64,000 nucleotides of DNA from Treponema sp. (lineage in GTDB: Bacteria > Spirochaetota > Spirochaetia > Treponematales > Treponemataceae). The position numbers were made by a program, and so were the translations under genes. Each line of letters starts with the position of its first letter. Positions within the stretch are counted from its first letter, which is position 1. Shown piece by piece: positions 42,321 to 50,008 of the stretch. The notes beneath the pieces were generated by a model. The model searched no databases. It saw only the letters and a list, made by a program, of their open reading frames with translations, and was not told the DNA's origin. The stretch covers positions 186,001-250,000 of the forward strand of contig JAKSLX010000002.1 in assembly GCA_024400915.1 (NCBI GenBank), given 5' to 3'.

Positions 42321-43706
42321 ATGAAAAAAATTAGAGTGTCTGCAAAGGACAACAACACTCTGGTACTCAATGAAGATGGAATGGTTGGTGATGTAATCGA
42401 TCTTAGAGAGATTTCTGTAGACACATCAGCAATTGAAGAACAGGTGTCTGCTGAAAAGGACAGAATTTACAGAGAAAAACTTGCTGATCAGCAGAAGAAC
42501 TTTGAGACACAACTTGATTCAGTCAGAAAAGAGGCTGCTTCAAGTGAAAAAGAAAAACTCAAGGAACAGGAACTTTCTTTTTCAAAGAAAATCAGTGATT
42601 TGGAATCAAGACTTGAAAAAGCCAAGTCAGACAAAGAAATTGCTGTAAACGAAATCATTTCCAAAGGAAAGCAGGAAATGAATGAACTTGAAACAAAACT
42701 CAGCAATGCAGAAGCAGAGAAAAAGCTTGCTGTGAACGAAGCTATTTCAAAGGGTAAGGAAGAACTTGCAAGAACTCGTTCGGAAATGGAAAAAAATCTT
42801 AATTCAAAAGATTTGGAAATCCAGAAACTCACTAATGCCTTAGAGTCTGATAAGACCCAGGCAGAACTTGCAGAAAAGAATCTTAAGGACATATATGAAC
42901 TTAAGCTTAAGGAAAAGGATGAACAGATAAATCATTACAAAGATTTCAAAACTAGGATGTCCACAAAAATGGTTGGTGAATCTTTGGAACAGCATTGTGA
43001 AATTCTATATAACCAGAATGTTCGTCCTTATAAACCTGATTCTTATTTTGAAAAAGACAATGATGCAAGTTCAGGCTCAAAAGGAGACTACATCTTCAGA
43101 GATTCCGTTGATGGCCAGGAAACTGTTTCAATCATGTTCGAAATGAAGAATGAAATGGACACTACAAAAACAAAGCATAAAAACGAACACTTTTTCAAAG
43201 AATTGGATAAAGATCGTAATGAAAAGGGCTGTGAATATGCTGTCCTTGTAAGTATGCTCGAAAGTGACAATGAATATTACAACAATGGTATTGTGGATGT
43301 TTCCTACAGATACCCTAAGATGTATGTCATTCGTCCGCAGTTCTTTCTTCCGCTCATTTCTTTGTTAACTAATGCATCCCAGAATGCTCTTGCTTATAAA
43401 AAAGAGTTGGAACTTGTTAAGAACCAGAATATTGATATCACTAATTTTGAGCATGAACTTTCCTCTTTCAAAGAAAAGTTTTCTAAAAATTACATTGCAG
43501 CTGGAAAAAAGTTTCACGATGCAATAAAAGGTATCGATTCAACTATTGATGAACTCAATGCGATAAAAAAAGCTTTGCTAGATAGCGAAAATAATTTACG
43601 GCTTGCAAACAACAAGGCAGAGGAGTTAACAATCAAAAAGTTGACTAAAAACAACCCGACAATGACTGCCAAGTTTGCAGAACTTGAAGAAAAAAAGAGC
43701 AGTTAA
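42321..43706 (+). CDS. DUF2130 family coiled-coil protein
   Basis: A 461-residue protein. A long coiled coil (about 40-205) rich in Glu/Lys is followed by the DUF2130 domain (about 215-370), recognised by MVGESLEQHCEILYNQNVRP, SSGSKGDYIFRD, FEMKNEMDTTKTKHKNEHFF and KDRNEKGCEYAVLVSMLE. The D...E-x-K arrangement (GDYIFRD, FEMKNE) resembles a PD-(D/E)xK nuclease core, so a DNA-cleaving role is possible. DUF2130 proteins occur on phages and mobile elements. ATG at 42321 has AAGGAG 9 bases upstream. A terminator follows. Confidence 0.85.
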   Translation: MKKIRVSAKDNNTLVLNEDGMVGDVIDLREISVDTSAIEEQVSAEKDRIYREKLADQQKNFETQLDSVRKEAASSEKEKLKEQELSFSKKISDLESRLEKAKSDKEIAVNEIISKGKQEMNELETKLSNAEAEKKLAVNEAISKGKEELARTRSEMEKNLNSKDLEIQKLTNALESDKTQAELAEKNLKDIYELKLKEKDEQINHYKDFKTRMSTKMVGESLEQHCEILYNQNVRPYKPDSYFEKDNDASSGSKGDYIFRDSVDGQETVSIMFEMKNEMDTTKTKHKNEHFFKELDKDRNEKGCEYAVLVSMLESDNEYYNNGIVDVSYRYPKMYVIRPQFFLPLISLLTNASQNALAYKKELELVKNQNIDITNFEHELSSFKEKFSKNYIAAGKKFHDAIKGIDSTIDELNAIKKALLDSENNLRLANNKAEELTIKKLTKNNPTMTAKFAELEEKKSS

Positions 43707-43719
43707 AACTTAATGCTGG

Positions 43720-43756
43720 TGGGCTGTCCTGATTAAATGGGCAGTCCATTTTTTAT
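43720..43756 (+). terminator. Terminator after the DUF2130 gene
   Basis: TGGGCTGTCC (43720-43729) pairs with GGGCAGTCCA (43739-43748) with two G-T pairs, then TTTTTTATTTT. Confidence 0.82.
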
Positions 43757-43788
43757 TTTATAAAAGTATTACTTTTATAAAAAGTATT
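43756..43788. promoter_or_regulatory. 27-bp palindromic operator before the XRE regulator gene
   Basis: TTTTATAAAAGTA (43756-43768) and TACTTTTATAAAA (43770-43782) are perfect 13-bp arms around one base. AAGTATT recurs 18 bp downstream (43782-43788). A good candidate for auto-regulation by the XRE protein encoded 40 bases on. Confidence 0.65.
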
Positions 43789-43829
43789 GCTAAATTCTGC
43801 AAAAATAGGCTTTCCATAAAAATGATAGC

Positions 43830-44159
43830 ATGGAAAAATCTAGATCAATGGAATACCTTTCACTAAACCTAAAGGCTTATCGATTGGCTGCAAAATTGAC
43901 GCAGGAAGAACTTGCAGAAAAAGTGGGGGTATCGGCGCAGGCCATCATAAACCTGGAAAACCAGCTTAACTGGATAAAATCAGATACACTAGACAAAATA
44001 GCTGACTTTTTTAATGTTGAACCTGCATGTCTTCTCAAAGCTCCTTCTTCAGTGGTAGGTGAACTTGATGAAAAGACAAAGCTGGATGCCCTAAATTCTC
44101 TGTCAGTTGATTACCTTTATTATTTGGAAAAGCGCCTTTCCCATAGTTTCAAAAAATAA
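43830..44159 (+). CDS. XRE-family helix-turn-helix regulator
   Basis: A 109-residue protein with a Cro/C1-type HTH in residues about 10-65: NLKAYRLAAKLTQEELAEKV, SAQAIINLENQLNWIKSDTL, and IADFFNVEPACLL. The helical C-terminal tail (about 75-109) may dimerise. No peptidase domain is present, so it is not a LexA/CI-type self-cleaving repressor; release would need another signal. It is the only stand-alone XRE protein in the element and is a candidate lysogeny repressor. The upstream 27-bp palindrome fits self-control. Ribosome site before the ATG is weak. Confidence 0.8.
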   Translation: MEKSRSMEYLSLNLKAYRLAAKLTQEELAEKVGVSAQAIINLENQLNWIKSDTLDKIADFFNVEPACLLKAPSSVVGELDEKTKLDALNSLSVDYLYYLEKRLSHSFKK

Positions 44160-44270
44160 TCCAAAATAAGTTTTTTCAAATATCTTGCAAATCTAGGTGT
44201 ATTATTGTTCAATAAATCCTTGAAATAACCTTAATCTTGGGAGGTATTTATTATAAATCAAGAGTTATCC

Positions 44271-44513
44271 ATGTCATGTAAGCCACAAAGAAACAAGATG
44301 AGCCGTGGCAGTGTAGAAACCATGAAATATGTTGATAAGCAGATTACTACACCTTATCTCCGCATTATCCGCTCAGAACTGGAAGAACTATATACCGAAA
44401 TCATAAAAACCGTTGACCTCGATGACTTTTCAAAGAACAGGCTGCAGGATGCTCTCCTGTATACAGACTTCACAAATGAAATCCGGGAAGCAATCAAAAC
44501 TGCAATGTTTTAA
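44271..44513 (+). CDS. Small hypothetical protein, 80 aa
   Basis: A helical, charged protein with no known domain (MKYVDKQITTPYLRIIRSEL and on). The only good ribosome site, GGGAGG at 44239-44244, is 26 bases before the ATG, too far for normal use; an in-frame ATT at 44250 has the right spacing (5 bases) and would add seven residues. It ends 4 bases inside the convergent helicase gene. No terminator is visible between them. Confidence 0.6.
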   Translation: MSCKPQRNKMSRGSVETMKYVDKQITTPYLRIIRSELEELYTEIIKTVDLDDFSKNRLQDALLYTDFTNEIREAIKTAMF

Positions 44514-45991
44514 TTCCTTTGTGCGTTAAACTGTTTCCATTCCAATCTTACCCCCATACCAAGCCAGTAGCGTGTTCCGTTGCTGGCAAGCCTCTTAAAT
44601 CCTTTTTCCTGCAGCTTCATTGCAAGACCTTTCTGGCTTAAAGTACGCTCATTGTTCTTGCTGCACCAGAAGCAATAGGTCTCGTAAAGTTCCCTTGTTG
44701 TAAGCCTGCATTTTTCAGTGGCATCAATGATCATTGTTTCATTTATAAAGTTGCTTATGCTGTCCATGTCAAAGCGGTATTCTTCATTTGCATTCTTTAC
44801 GGCTTCCGGTTCAAGAAGTCCTTCCTTCTTCCACATGTCGTAGCCTTTCAAAAGCCAGTTAAAGATTCCGCTGTTTTCAGCAAGAAGCTTGTTCATCAAA
44901 TCCGGGTCTCTGTGTTCAGGCGGAATAGTCACCGTAAAGGGAATGAGCTTAATTCGTCTCCAGATGCCGTTGTCAGCACCTTTGATTCTTGGCTTATGGT
45001 TTGTAGCCATAAAGATCTTGAATGTAGGCTTGAATGAAAAATACTCTCCGTACAAAAAGCGTGCAGTAAGGGCATCACCACCTGTAATCTGCTTTATAAG
45101 GCTTTCAGAAAGAGGCTTTCCCTGTTCAGCTTCAATTGTAGTTACAAGTCTCATACCTCTAAGACGTGCAATGTCGTTGCTCTGTTCAGAGGTCTTCTTC
45201 ATGAATGTTTCTGTTCCTGTGCTTGTAGAATAGTCTCCAAAAAGTTCCTGCAATGTATTAAGGAATGTGGACTTTCCGTTTGCACCAGTTCCCCATAGAA
45301 TAAAAAGGCACTGTTCGCTAACGTTTCCGCTTAAAGAATATCCCATTGCTTTCTGAATGAATTTTATGAGTTCCACATTGTTGTCAAAAATCTGCATGAG
45401 GAATTTATCCCAAACAGGGCATTCAGCACCTTTCTTGAATACAAAGTTGCTGCATTTTGTGCTAAGGTCTTCAGGTATGGACTGGCGACCCATCATTGTC
45501 GCAAGGTCAATCATGCAGTTCTTTGTAACGAACATTTCAAGGTCAGTATCAAGGCTTTCTTCAGAAACCTTAATTTCCTTGCTCATCTTGCATATTCCAA
45601 TAAGGCTCTGCAGTCTCCTGAAGGATTCGCTTTTTATGAGGTGTTTCTCAAATGCCGTTCTAAGGTTTGGATCGTTTATATATCTCATGCCCCTGTACAT
45701 CTGATGAACAAAATCAACAATCCATTCTTCAACAATTCCTTCATCGTCTATCTTCCACCGGCTTTCATCCCAGGTCAGAAACTTGTTCCATTTCTTTACA
45801 TATTTAAGTTTGGTTCCGTATGCCTTCAAAAAATAGTCGCGGTTTGTAATGTCGGTAAACTGCATTTCGCCTTTTACATATTTGTTGGCCTTAAGGTCCT
45901 GTGCAAGTTTTTCAATGGCAATCATTACCTCGGTCTTAGGTTTTTCAACCTTGTCAGCCTTTTTCTTGAAGTGCTTTTTGTTTTCACTCAT
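44510..45991 (-). CDS. P4/D5-type primase-helicase (superfamily 3)
   Basis: A phage/plasmid replication helicase of 493 residues. The N-terminal D5-type domain (about 50-200) is followed by the SF3 core with Walker A FILWGTGANGKSTFLNTL (about residue 238), Walker B-like MRLVTTIEAEQGKPL, sensor 1 FKIFMATNHKPRIKG and a final winged helix (LTTRELYETYCFWC). An N-terminal primase active site is not seen, so it may act only as helicase. Its start overlaps the preceding small gene by 8 bases, so it is the last gene of the late leftward operon, an odd place for a replication gene. Confidence 0.9.
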   Translation of the reverse strand: MSENKKHFKKKADKVEKPKTEVMIAIEKLAQDLKANKYVKGEMQFTDITNRDYFLKAYGTKLKYVKKWNKFLTWDESRWKIDDEGIVEEWIVDFVHQMYRGMRYINDPNLRTAFEKHLIKSESFRRLQSLIGICKMSKEIKVSEESLDTDLEMFVTKNCMIDLATMMGRQSIPEDLSTKCSNFVFKKGAECPVWDKFLMQIFDNNVELIKFIQKAMGYSLSGNVSEQCLFILWGTGANGKSTFLNTLQELFGDYSTSTGTETFMKKTSEQSNDIARLRGMRLVTTIEAEQGKPLSESLIKQITGGDALTARFLYGEYFSFKPTFKIFMATNHKPRIKGADNGIWRRIKLIPFTVTIPPEHRDPDLMNKLLAENSGIFNWLLKGYDMWKKEGLLEPEAVKNANEEYRFDMDSISNFINETMIIDATEKCRLTTRELYETYCFWCSKNNERTLSQKGLAMKLQEKGFKRLASNGTRYWLGMGVRLEWKQFNAQRN

Positions 45992-46307
45992 CTATAACTC
46001 CGTTAATCTTCAAAAGCTCATAAAAGCTGTTCAGCCTGTAAACCATAAAGTCAAAGACATTTTGAGCGTCATAGTCTCCAAACTGCTGGTCAATGTAAAT
46101 CCCATTTTCAGCAACAAGGCTCAATGCCTTAGCCCGTTTGATTCCGTCCGCAAAAGTCCAGAAAGCCAGTAGTTTGTCAGCTTCCTCGCTGCCATCTTTC
46201 TCAAGTATTCTTTTAAGTGACTCATAGTTTTTAAGGTCTTCATTGAATGTGTCGTAATAAAACTTTGCATCTTCCTCAAGTTCAGGGGGAGTATATGTTT
46301 CATTCAT
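45984..46307 (-). CDS. Small acidic hypothetical phage protein, 107 aa
   Basis: Helical and acidic (PPELEEDAKFYYDTFNEDLK), without known domain. Overlaps the helicase start by 8 bases and follows the 97-aa gene by 2 bases, so translation is coupled across the cluster. Possible tail or chaperone-type accessory protein; not supported beyond position. Confidence 0.65.
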   Translation of the reverse strand: MNETYTPPELEEDAKFYYDTFNEDLKNYESLKRILEKDGSEEADKLLAFWTFADGIKRAKALSLVAENGIYIDQQFGDYDAQNVFDFMVYRLNSFYELLKINGVIDE

Positions 46308-46309
46308 GG

Positions 46310-46603
46310 TTAGTCTCCGGCATCATATACAAAAACTCTTGTGCTTCTTCCAAGAGCCATGCGGTCATCCTCAAAAACAATCCGTGGCCAAAGTTTCCAG
46401 TAACCGCTCATGTCCAGCTCGTCCCTTGAAGTAACGTCATAAAAAATCGTACCTTTCTCGGCATCCAGCACATGAGCAATAAAACTTCCTTCCGTTCCGT
46501 TTGGCTTTTGATAGCATATCTCACATTCCTTGCATGAACCTAAATCAATCTGTGAATTCAATACAATCCTTAACTTTGTCTGTCCAACATAAATGTGTTT
46601 CAT
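46310..46603 (-). CDS. Phage tail-adjacent beta-sandwich protein, 97 aa
   Basis: Pattern KHIYVGQTKLRIVLNSQIDL, then YQKPNGTEGSFIAHVLD, GTIFYDVTSRDELDMSGYWK and a final RVFVYD strand. This is the small Ig-like/BppU-style protein that many tailed phages carry next to the fibre genes. Five bases separate it from the 403-aa gene. Function in the virion is likely but not proven. Confidence 0.65.
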   Translation of the reverse strand: MKHIYVGQTKLRIVLNSQIDLGSCKECEICYQKPNGTEGSFIAHVLDAEKGTIFYDVTSRDELDMSGYWKLWPRIVFEDDRMALGRSTRVFVYDAGD

Positions 46604-46607
46604 TCTT

Positions 46608-47819
46608 TTATTCCTTTGCGGTGGTTGAGCCTGTCGAAACTACCGCAATATTTATCTCCACTGTTATAGGCGTAAAAAGTTCCACAACATAGTTTTCATC
46701 GCGAATCTTTCCCTTAAGCCATTCCCAAAAACCACAGACGGATTTAACTGTCCTCATAAAAAGACGGCCTGCATTGTGTCGGAACAAAGCCATAATGCTG
46801 TCCGTGTTCTTCCTGTAATAGTTTCCTTTCCTTGTGTTGCAGGAGTTGCAATCTGGTACAGTCTCAATCATCCTTTTTGAATCGCTTTTTCTTGCTAACA
46901 AATCTTTTATGTTCATTGCGTTTTTTAGCCGTACAAGAAGAATAAGAAGCTGCCTGAATAAATCGGTAATCTTCATTTCTTCCGTATACAATCTGTAGTA
47001 GTCTGCCTGCTGGTTTTTCTGGCTTTCTATCTCAAACTGTTCACTCAAAAACCTTCCGAACAGTTCCTGGTTCTTTCGCTTGTCCGTAATTCCTGCAGAA
47101 TCAATCATTCTAAGAAACATGCGTTTGCTTCGCTTTATGATTTCAACAGCCTTTTCTTCTGCCGAAGCCTTTCTTTTAAGTTTCTGTTTCCTAAAAAGGC
47201 TGTGGGTTATTCTGCATGTGTTTTTTATGCTTCGTGAATACTTCTGAGCATCTACCGCGTCGTAAGTCCAGTAAAGGGAATAGTTTCCAGGAACTGCATC
47301 TCCAGTGTTAAAAAATTCAGGCGGAACACCATCATTAAAAAGTTCATCCCAATCCTCATAATCACATTCATAAAGCTCATCGTTCCCAAATCCTTTCTGG
47401 AACAATGTTCCTTTGTTTATGCCTGTGTTGTCCCATATAGGGCAAATGCAGTTTCCGTACCATCCTACGGTAACTGTTTCGCCTTTCTGCAGTTTCCTTT
47501 TCAATGGAATGGTAAAAGACTTCCAACCGTTGCTTATTCTGTCAGAGCATTCAAGTTCAATGGACTTTGCGTTCAGGTATTCAAAACCATTGTTGTTACT
47601 GAATACAAGAGGATAAATATAATAGCCGTCTCCATAAGTTTCTTCGTAATAGCCGCTGGTTGGCCATCTAAAGTAATAGTAAATGGTAAGGCTTGCGCTT
47701 GAACTTGCTTTTTCAAGAGTGTAGGAATAACCAATGCATACGGCTTCAAGAATAAAATCCTCTCCGCCGTAATAATACTTGTTTCCAACTCTGTTGTTTC
47801 CAACTGTTACCAATGACAT
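46608..47819 (-). CDS. Probable phage tail/appendage protein, 403 aa
   Basis: Not recognised. The N-terminal half (1-190) is rich in Tyr, Gly and beta strands (SLTIYYYFRWPTSGYYEETY), like a receptor-facing beta-sandwich. The second half (195-350) is basic and helical (RKQKLKRKASAEEKAVEIIK), and a CNSCNTRKGNYYRK segment near 330 could bind zinc. It abuts the fibre gene upstream with no gap and lies in the distal late operon, so a virion role is probable. The joined halves could be a fusion. Confidence 0.6.
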   Translation of the reverse strand: MSLVTVGNNRVGNKYYYGGEDFILEAVCIGYSYTLEKASSSASLTIYYYFRWPTSGYYEETYGDGYYIYPLVFSNNNGFEYLNAKSIELECSDRISNGWKSFTIPLKRKLQKGETVTVGWYGNCICPIWDNTGINKGTLFQKGFGNDELYECDYEDWDELFNDGVPPEFFNTGDAVPGNYSLYWTYDAVDAQKYSRSIKNTCRITHSLFRKQKLKRKASAEEKAVEIIKRSKRMFLRMIDSAGITDKRKNQELFGRFLSEQFEIESQKNQQADYYRLYTEEMKITDLFRQLLILLVRLKNAMNIKDLLARKSDSKRMIETVPDCNSCNTRKGNYYRKNTDSIMALFRHNAGRLFMRTVKSVCGFWEWLKGKIRDENYVVELFTPITVEINIAVVSTGSTTAKE

Positions 47820-48374
47820 TTAGTTACCGTTAAAAGTAATTTCCCAGTCTATCTGCAAGGTGTCGCTTGAAGTTACATTCACGCTTGGTGTTATCTGTGC
47901 ATAGGCAAGGCAGCTTGCAGAAGCAGTGTTTCCGTTCATAAGGGCAACTTCATTTATTCCGTTTGCGTTAAGTGTTCCGGCAGTAAAAGAAGTCCTGTAC
48001 TGCAAAACGTTGTGACCTGTATTTCCAAATGCTGCAGCTTTCTTCGGGAATCCTGAATCAAGCTTTACATAGGTTCCGCTAGGAGTGTTTACTGTGGTGT
48101 TTGCCTTAGGCGTGCTTCCTGTCCATCCGGTTCCTACAATCATGTAGCCGTTTGTCGCATCCACCTTGTTCTGTGTAGGTGTGCTCATCATCCAGTCTGC
48201 AATAAGACCGTCACCAGCATTTGTAATTGTGTTGTGATGCCTGTGTATCATCTTCCTTGCAGGAAGATTCAAGGCTCTTCTTAAAAGGCTTCTTTTGTAT
48301 TCCTTGATTTTTCCATTGCTGTCAAAGACCGTAAAAGTAACCATACCTTTGACTTTTGTTTTATCTCTAAACAT
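47820..48374 (-). CDS. Phage tail fibre-type protein, 184 aa
   Basis: Fits the short tail-fibre pattern of tailed phages: NTITNAGDGLIADWMMS, GYMIVGTGWTGSTPKANTTV, HNVLQYRTSFTAGTLNANGI, NEVALMNG and a closing DTLQIDWEITF. The protein is beta-rich with no signal. Stop and next start are adjacent (47820/47819). Likely part of the adsorption apparatus. Confidence 0.72.
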   Translation of the reverse strand: MFRDKTKVKGMVTFTVFDSNGKIKEYKRSLLRRALNLPARKMIHRHHNTITNAGDGLIADWMMSTPTQNKVDATNGYMIVGTGWTGSTPKANTTVNTPSGTYVKLDSGFPKKAAAFGNTGHNVLQYRTSFTAGTLNANGINEVALMNGNTASASCLAYAQITPSVNVTSSDTLQIDWEITFNGN

Positions 48375-48377
48375 ATC

Positions 48378-48773
48378 CTATCTCCCGCACATGGCAAATA
48401 CTGAAACAACTCCAAGGACAACTGCCGTAATCCCTGAACCCCACAAAGCACCCTTAAGAGTTTCAAAACGCCTCTGCTTTTTGTACTGCTCAAACTCATA
48501 TTTAAGCTGCTCGTTCTGAACCTCATACAGGTCAGAACGTTCTTTCCAGTAGGAAAGTTCACTCCCAACATCCTTCAAAACTTCCTTTACGGCTTCTTTT
48601 GAAGTTCTTTCAATTTCTTCAATGGCAATTTCCACAATTTGCTCCTTAGTTAATTCTTCTTTTGAATCTTTCAATTCCTTCTGAAACTTTGTCGCAGACT
48701 CCGCCGTAAGATTCTGCAAGTTTGCAAGAATCACTAGCACTAATGCGCTCGTAAGTCTCATTCCTTTTCTCAT
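48378..48773 (-). CDS. Spanin-like lysis protein, overlapping gene
   Basis: 131 residues: a signal peptide or N-terminal helix (LTSALVLVILANLQNL), a long charged coiled coil (about 30-105), and a C-terminal membrane helix (GSGITAVVLGVVSVFAM). It is read in another frame from the last 128 bases of the preceding lysis gene. GAGGAG lies 7 bases before the ATG at 48773; a TTG at 48788 is the alternative start. Coiled coil plus overlap recall Rz/Rz1 spanins, which fuse inner and outer membrane in the last step of lysis; a lipobox is absent, so the topology differs from the classical pair. Confidence 0.65.
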   Translation of the reverse strand: MRKGMRLTSALVLVILANLQNLTAESATKFQKELKDSKEELTKEQIVEIAIEEIERTSKEAVKEVLKDVGSELSYWKERSDLYEVQNEQLKYEFEQYKKQRRFETLKGALWGSGITAVVLGVVSVFAMCGR

Positions 48774-48933
48774 TGCATTTCTCCTCAATTTCCTCGTCAG
48801 TCATGTTCAATGCTTTCTTAGCAAGTACAGACGGTGACTCTTCATTCCTTGTTTTTCTGATCATGAGCAACCCAAGAAGAATTGCTCCAATCCATGCAAA
48901 CAAACCCTTAATCACATCCAAGATTTTCTTCAT
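48646..48933 (-). CDS. Small membrane lysis protein overlapping the spanin-like gene
   Basis: 95 residues. An N-terminal membrane helix (LFAWIGAILLGLLMI, about 10-24) is followed by a charged helical tail with a few cysteines (EEKCNEKRNETYERISASDS, GGVCDK). GAGAGG lies 5 bases before the ATG. The last 128 bases also code, in another frame, for the spanin-like protein. It follows the holin-like gene with a 26-base overlap. A type II inner-membrane topology with a periplasmic tail fits an inner-membrane spanin. Confidence 0.65.
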   Translation of the reverse strand: MKKILDVIKGLFAWIGAILLGLLMIRKTRNEESPSVLAKKALNMTDEEIEEKCNEKRNETYERISASDSCKLAESYGGVCDKVSEGIERFKRRIN

Positions 48934-49120
48934 TTTTTCCTCTCGTAAATCCATTGATACCCTTACTGATTTCACGCCCTGTAATAACAATGGTCGTAAC
49001 AGTAAGCCATTCAGCTTTCCCCACAAAACCAAGAATCCTAAGCAATGTCGTAATCAGGAACATCACAAACTTGAACGACAAAAGTTTTTCAGCAAGATCC
49101 TTAAGCCTCCACTTAATCAT
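48908..49120 (-). CDS. Holin-like small membrane protein
   Basis: 70 residues with two hydrophobic segments (FVMFLITTLLRILGF, then WLTVTTIVITGREIS) and a charged C-terminal tail, typical of small phage holins that open the inner membrane for the endolysin. GGAGG lies 5 bases before the second ATG of an ATGATG pair, so I use 49120. It overlaps the endolysin end by 8 bases and the next gene by 26. Confidence 0.65.
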   Translation of the reverse strand: MIKWRLKDLAEKLLSFKFVMFLITTLLRILGFVGKAEWLTVTTIVITGREISKGINGFTRGKNEENLGCD

Positions 49121-49697
49121 CATTTCCTCCCACCTTTTTTTCAGTAATGATTCTCTTGTATTCCAGGAATTCAGCATCAGGTCCAAACAAATCTCTTGAA
49201 TCTTCATTTGCTTCAAGGAGTGCCTTTTTGTTCAATCCTCTCACTTCAATCCTGTAGTCCATTCCGTAATAAACAGGCCTCAAGTCGCTAAGACTTCTTA
49301 AAACAGAACGAGGTTCAACACAGTTAAGCACAACATCTTCACCGGCAAGTCCTGCACAATGAGCAACCTCATTTTCCTTGTAAAGCCTTGAACCAAGCTG
49401 CCTGTCATAATTGGTTATGAAGAAAGCACAGCGGATGGAATTTCTGTCAGGATTCCTTACGGTAAAATACTTCCTGTAAAGGGCATCTGCCGTAACCCTT
49501 ATGGAACAACCTGTAGCAAGCAGAAGGGCAAGGCATACAGAACCCGAACAGTCGGAACGCATAAGGTTTTCCTTTCCGCTCTCATATTTCAGAAACTGCA
49601 TCCGCCCAAGGTAGTACATGAACCTTTCATTTTCCGTAAGCTTAGAAGTAAGTTCTTTTTCTGCTTCCAGCATAAGTCTGATTTTTGCTTCATTCAT
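49113..49697 (-). CDS. Endolysin, NlpC/P60-like
   Basis: 194 residues. RSDCSGSVCLALLLATGC holds the probable nucleophile Cys of an NlpC/P60 papain-like fold, and ENEVAHCAGLAGED the partner His; a third residue is not certain. Such enzymes cut the peptide part of peptidoglycan. It starts in an ATGA overlap with the XhlA-like gene, which places the start at 49697 although the frame is open further upstream. Neighbours are holin- and spanin-like genes, which supports a lysis role. Confidence 0.7.
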   Translation of the reverse strand: MNEAKIRLMLEAEKELTSKLTENERFMYYLGRMQFLKYESGKENLMRSDCSGSVCLALLLATGCSIRVTADALYRKYFTVRNPDRNSIRCAFFITNYDRQLGSRLYKENEVAHCAGLAGEDVVLNCVEPRSVLRSLSDLRPVYYGMDYRIEVRGLNKKALLEANEDSRDLFGPDAEFLEYKRIITEKKVGGNDD

Positions 49698-49999
49698 TTG
49701 ATAAGTTTCCCCACAACAACAATTCCAACGCTTATGCAACTTAAGACACAGCCAATGATTCCAAGTGTCCTTCCAAGCCTGCCGTTATCGTTCTTAATGT
49801 GTTCATCAAGTCGTCTTGCATTGGCACAAAAAGAAGGATTTCCCTGGCACTGCATGTTCTTTCTTTCAAGGTCATCAATCCTCTTGTTCATGATTTTCTT
49901 GAACTCTTTCATTTCAGACCTGAAACCGCTCAGCTCAACCTTCAATCCATTGATTGACTCAATCAATGTTAAAACTTCTGTTTCGATAATTTCCCCCAT
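49694..49999 (-). CDS. XhlA-like coiled-coil membrane protein (lysis cassette)
   Basis: 101 residues: coiled coil (about 5-50, LIESINGLKVELSGFRSEMK), a short Cys-bearing middle (CQGNPSFCANARR), and a C-terminal membrane helix (IIGCVLSCISVGIVVVGKL). This is the layout of XhlA/haemolysin-type proteins that assist phage holins. First gene of the lysis cassette. Confidence 0.68.
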   Translation of the reverse strand: MGEIIETEVLTLIESINGLKVELSGFRSEMKEFKKIMNKRIDDLERKNMQCQGNPSFCANARRLDEHIKNDNGRLGRTLGIIGCVLSCISVGIVVVGKLIK

Positions 50000-50008
50000 A
50001 ATCTTTTC

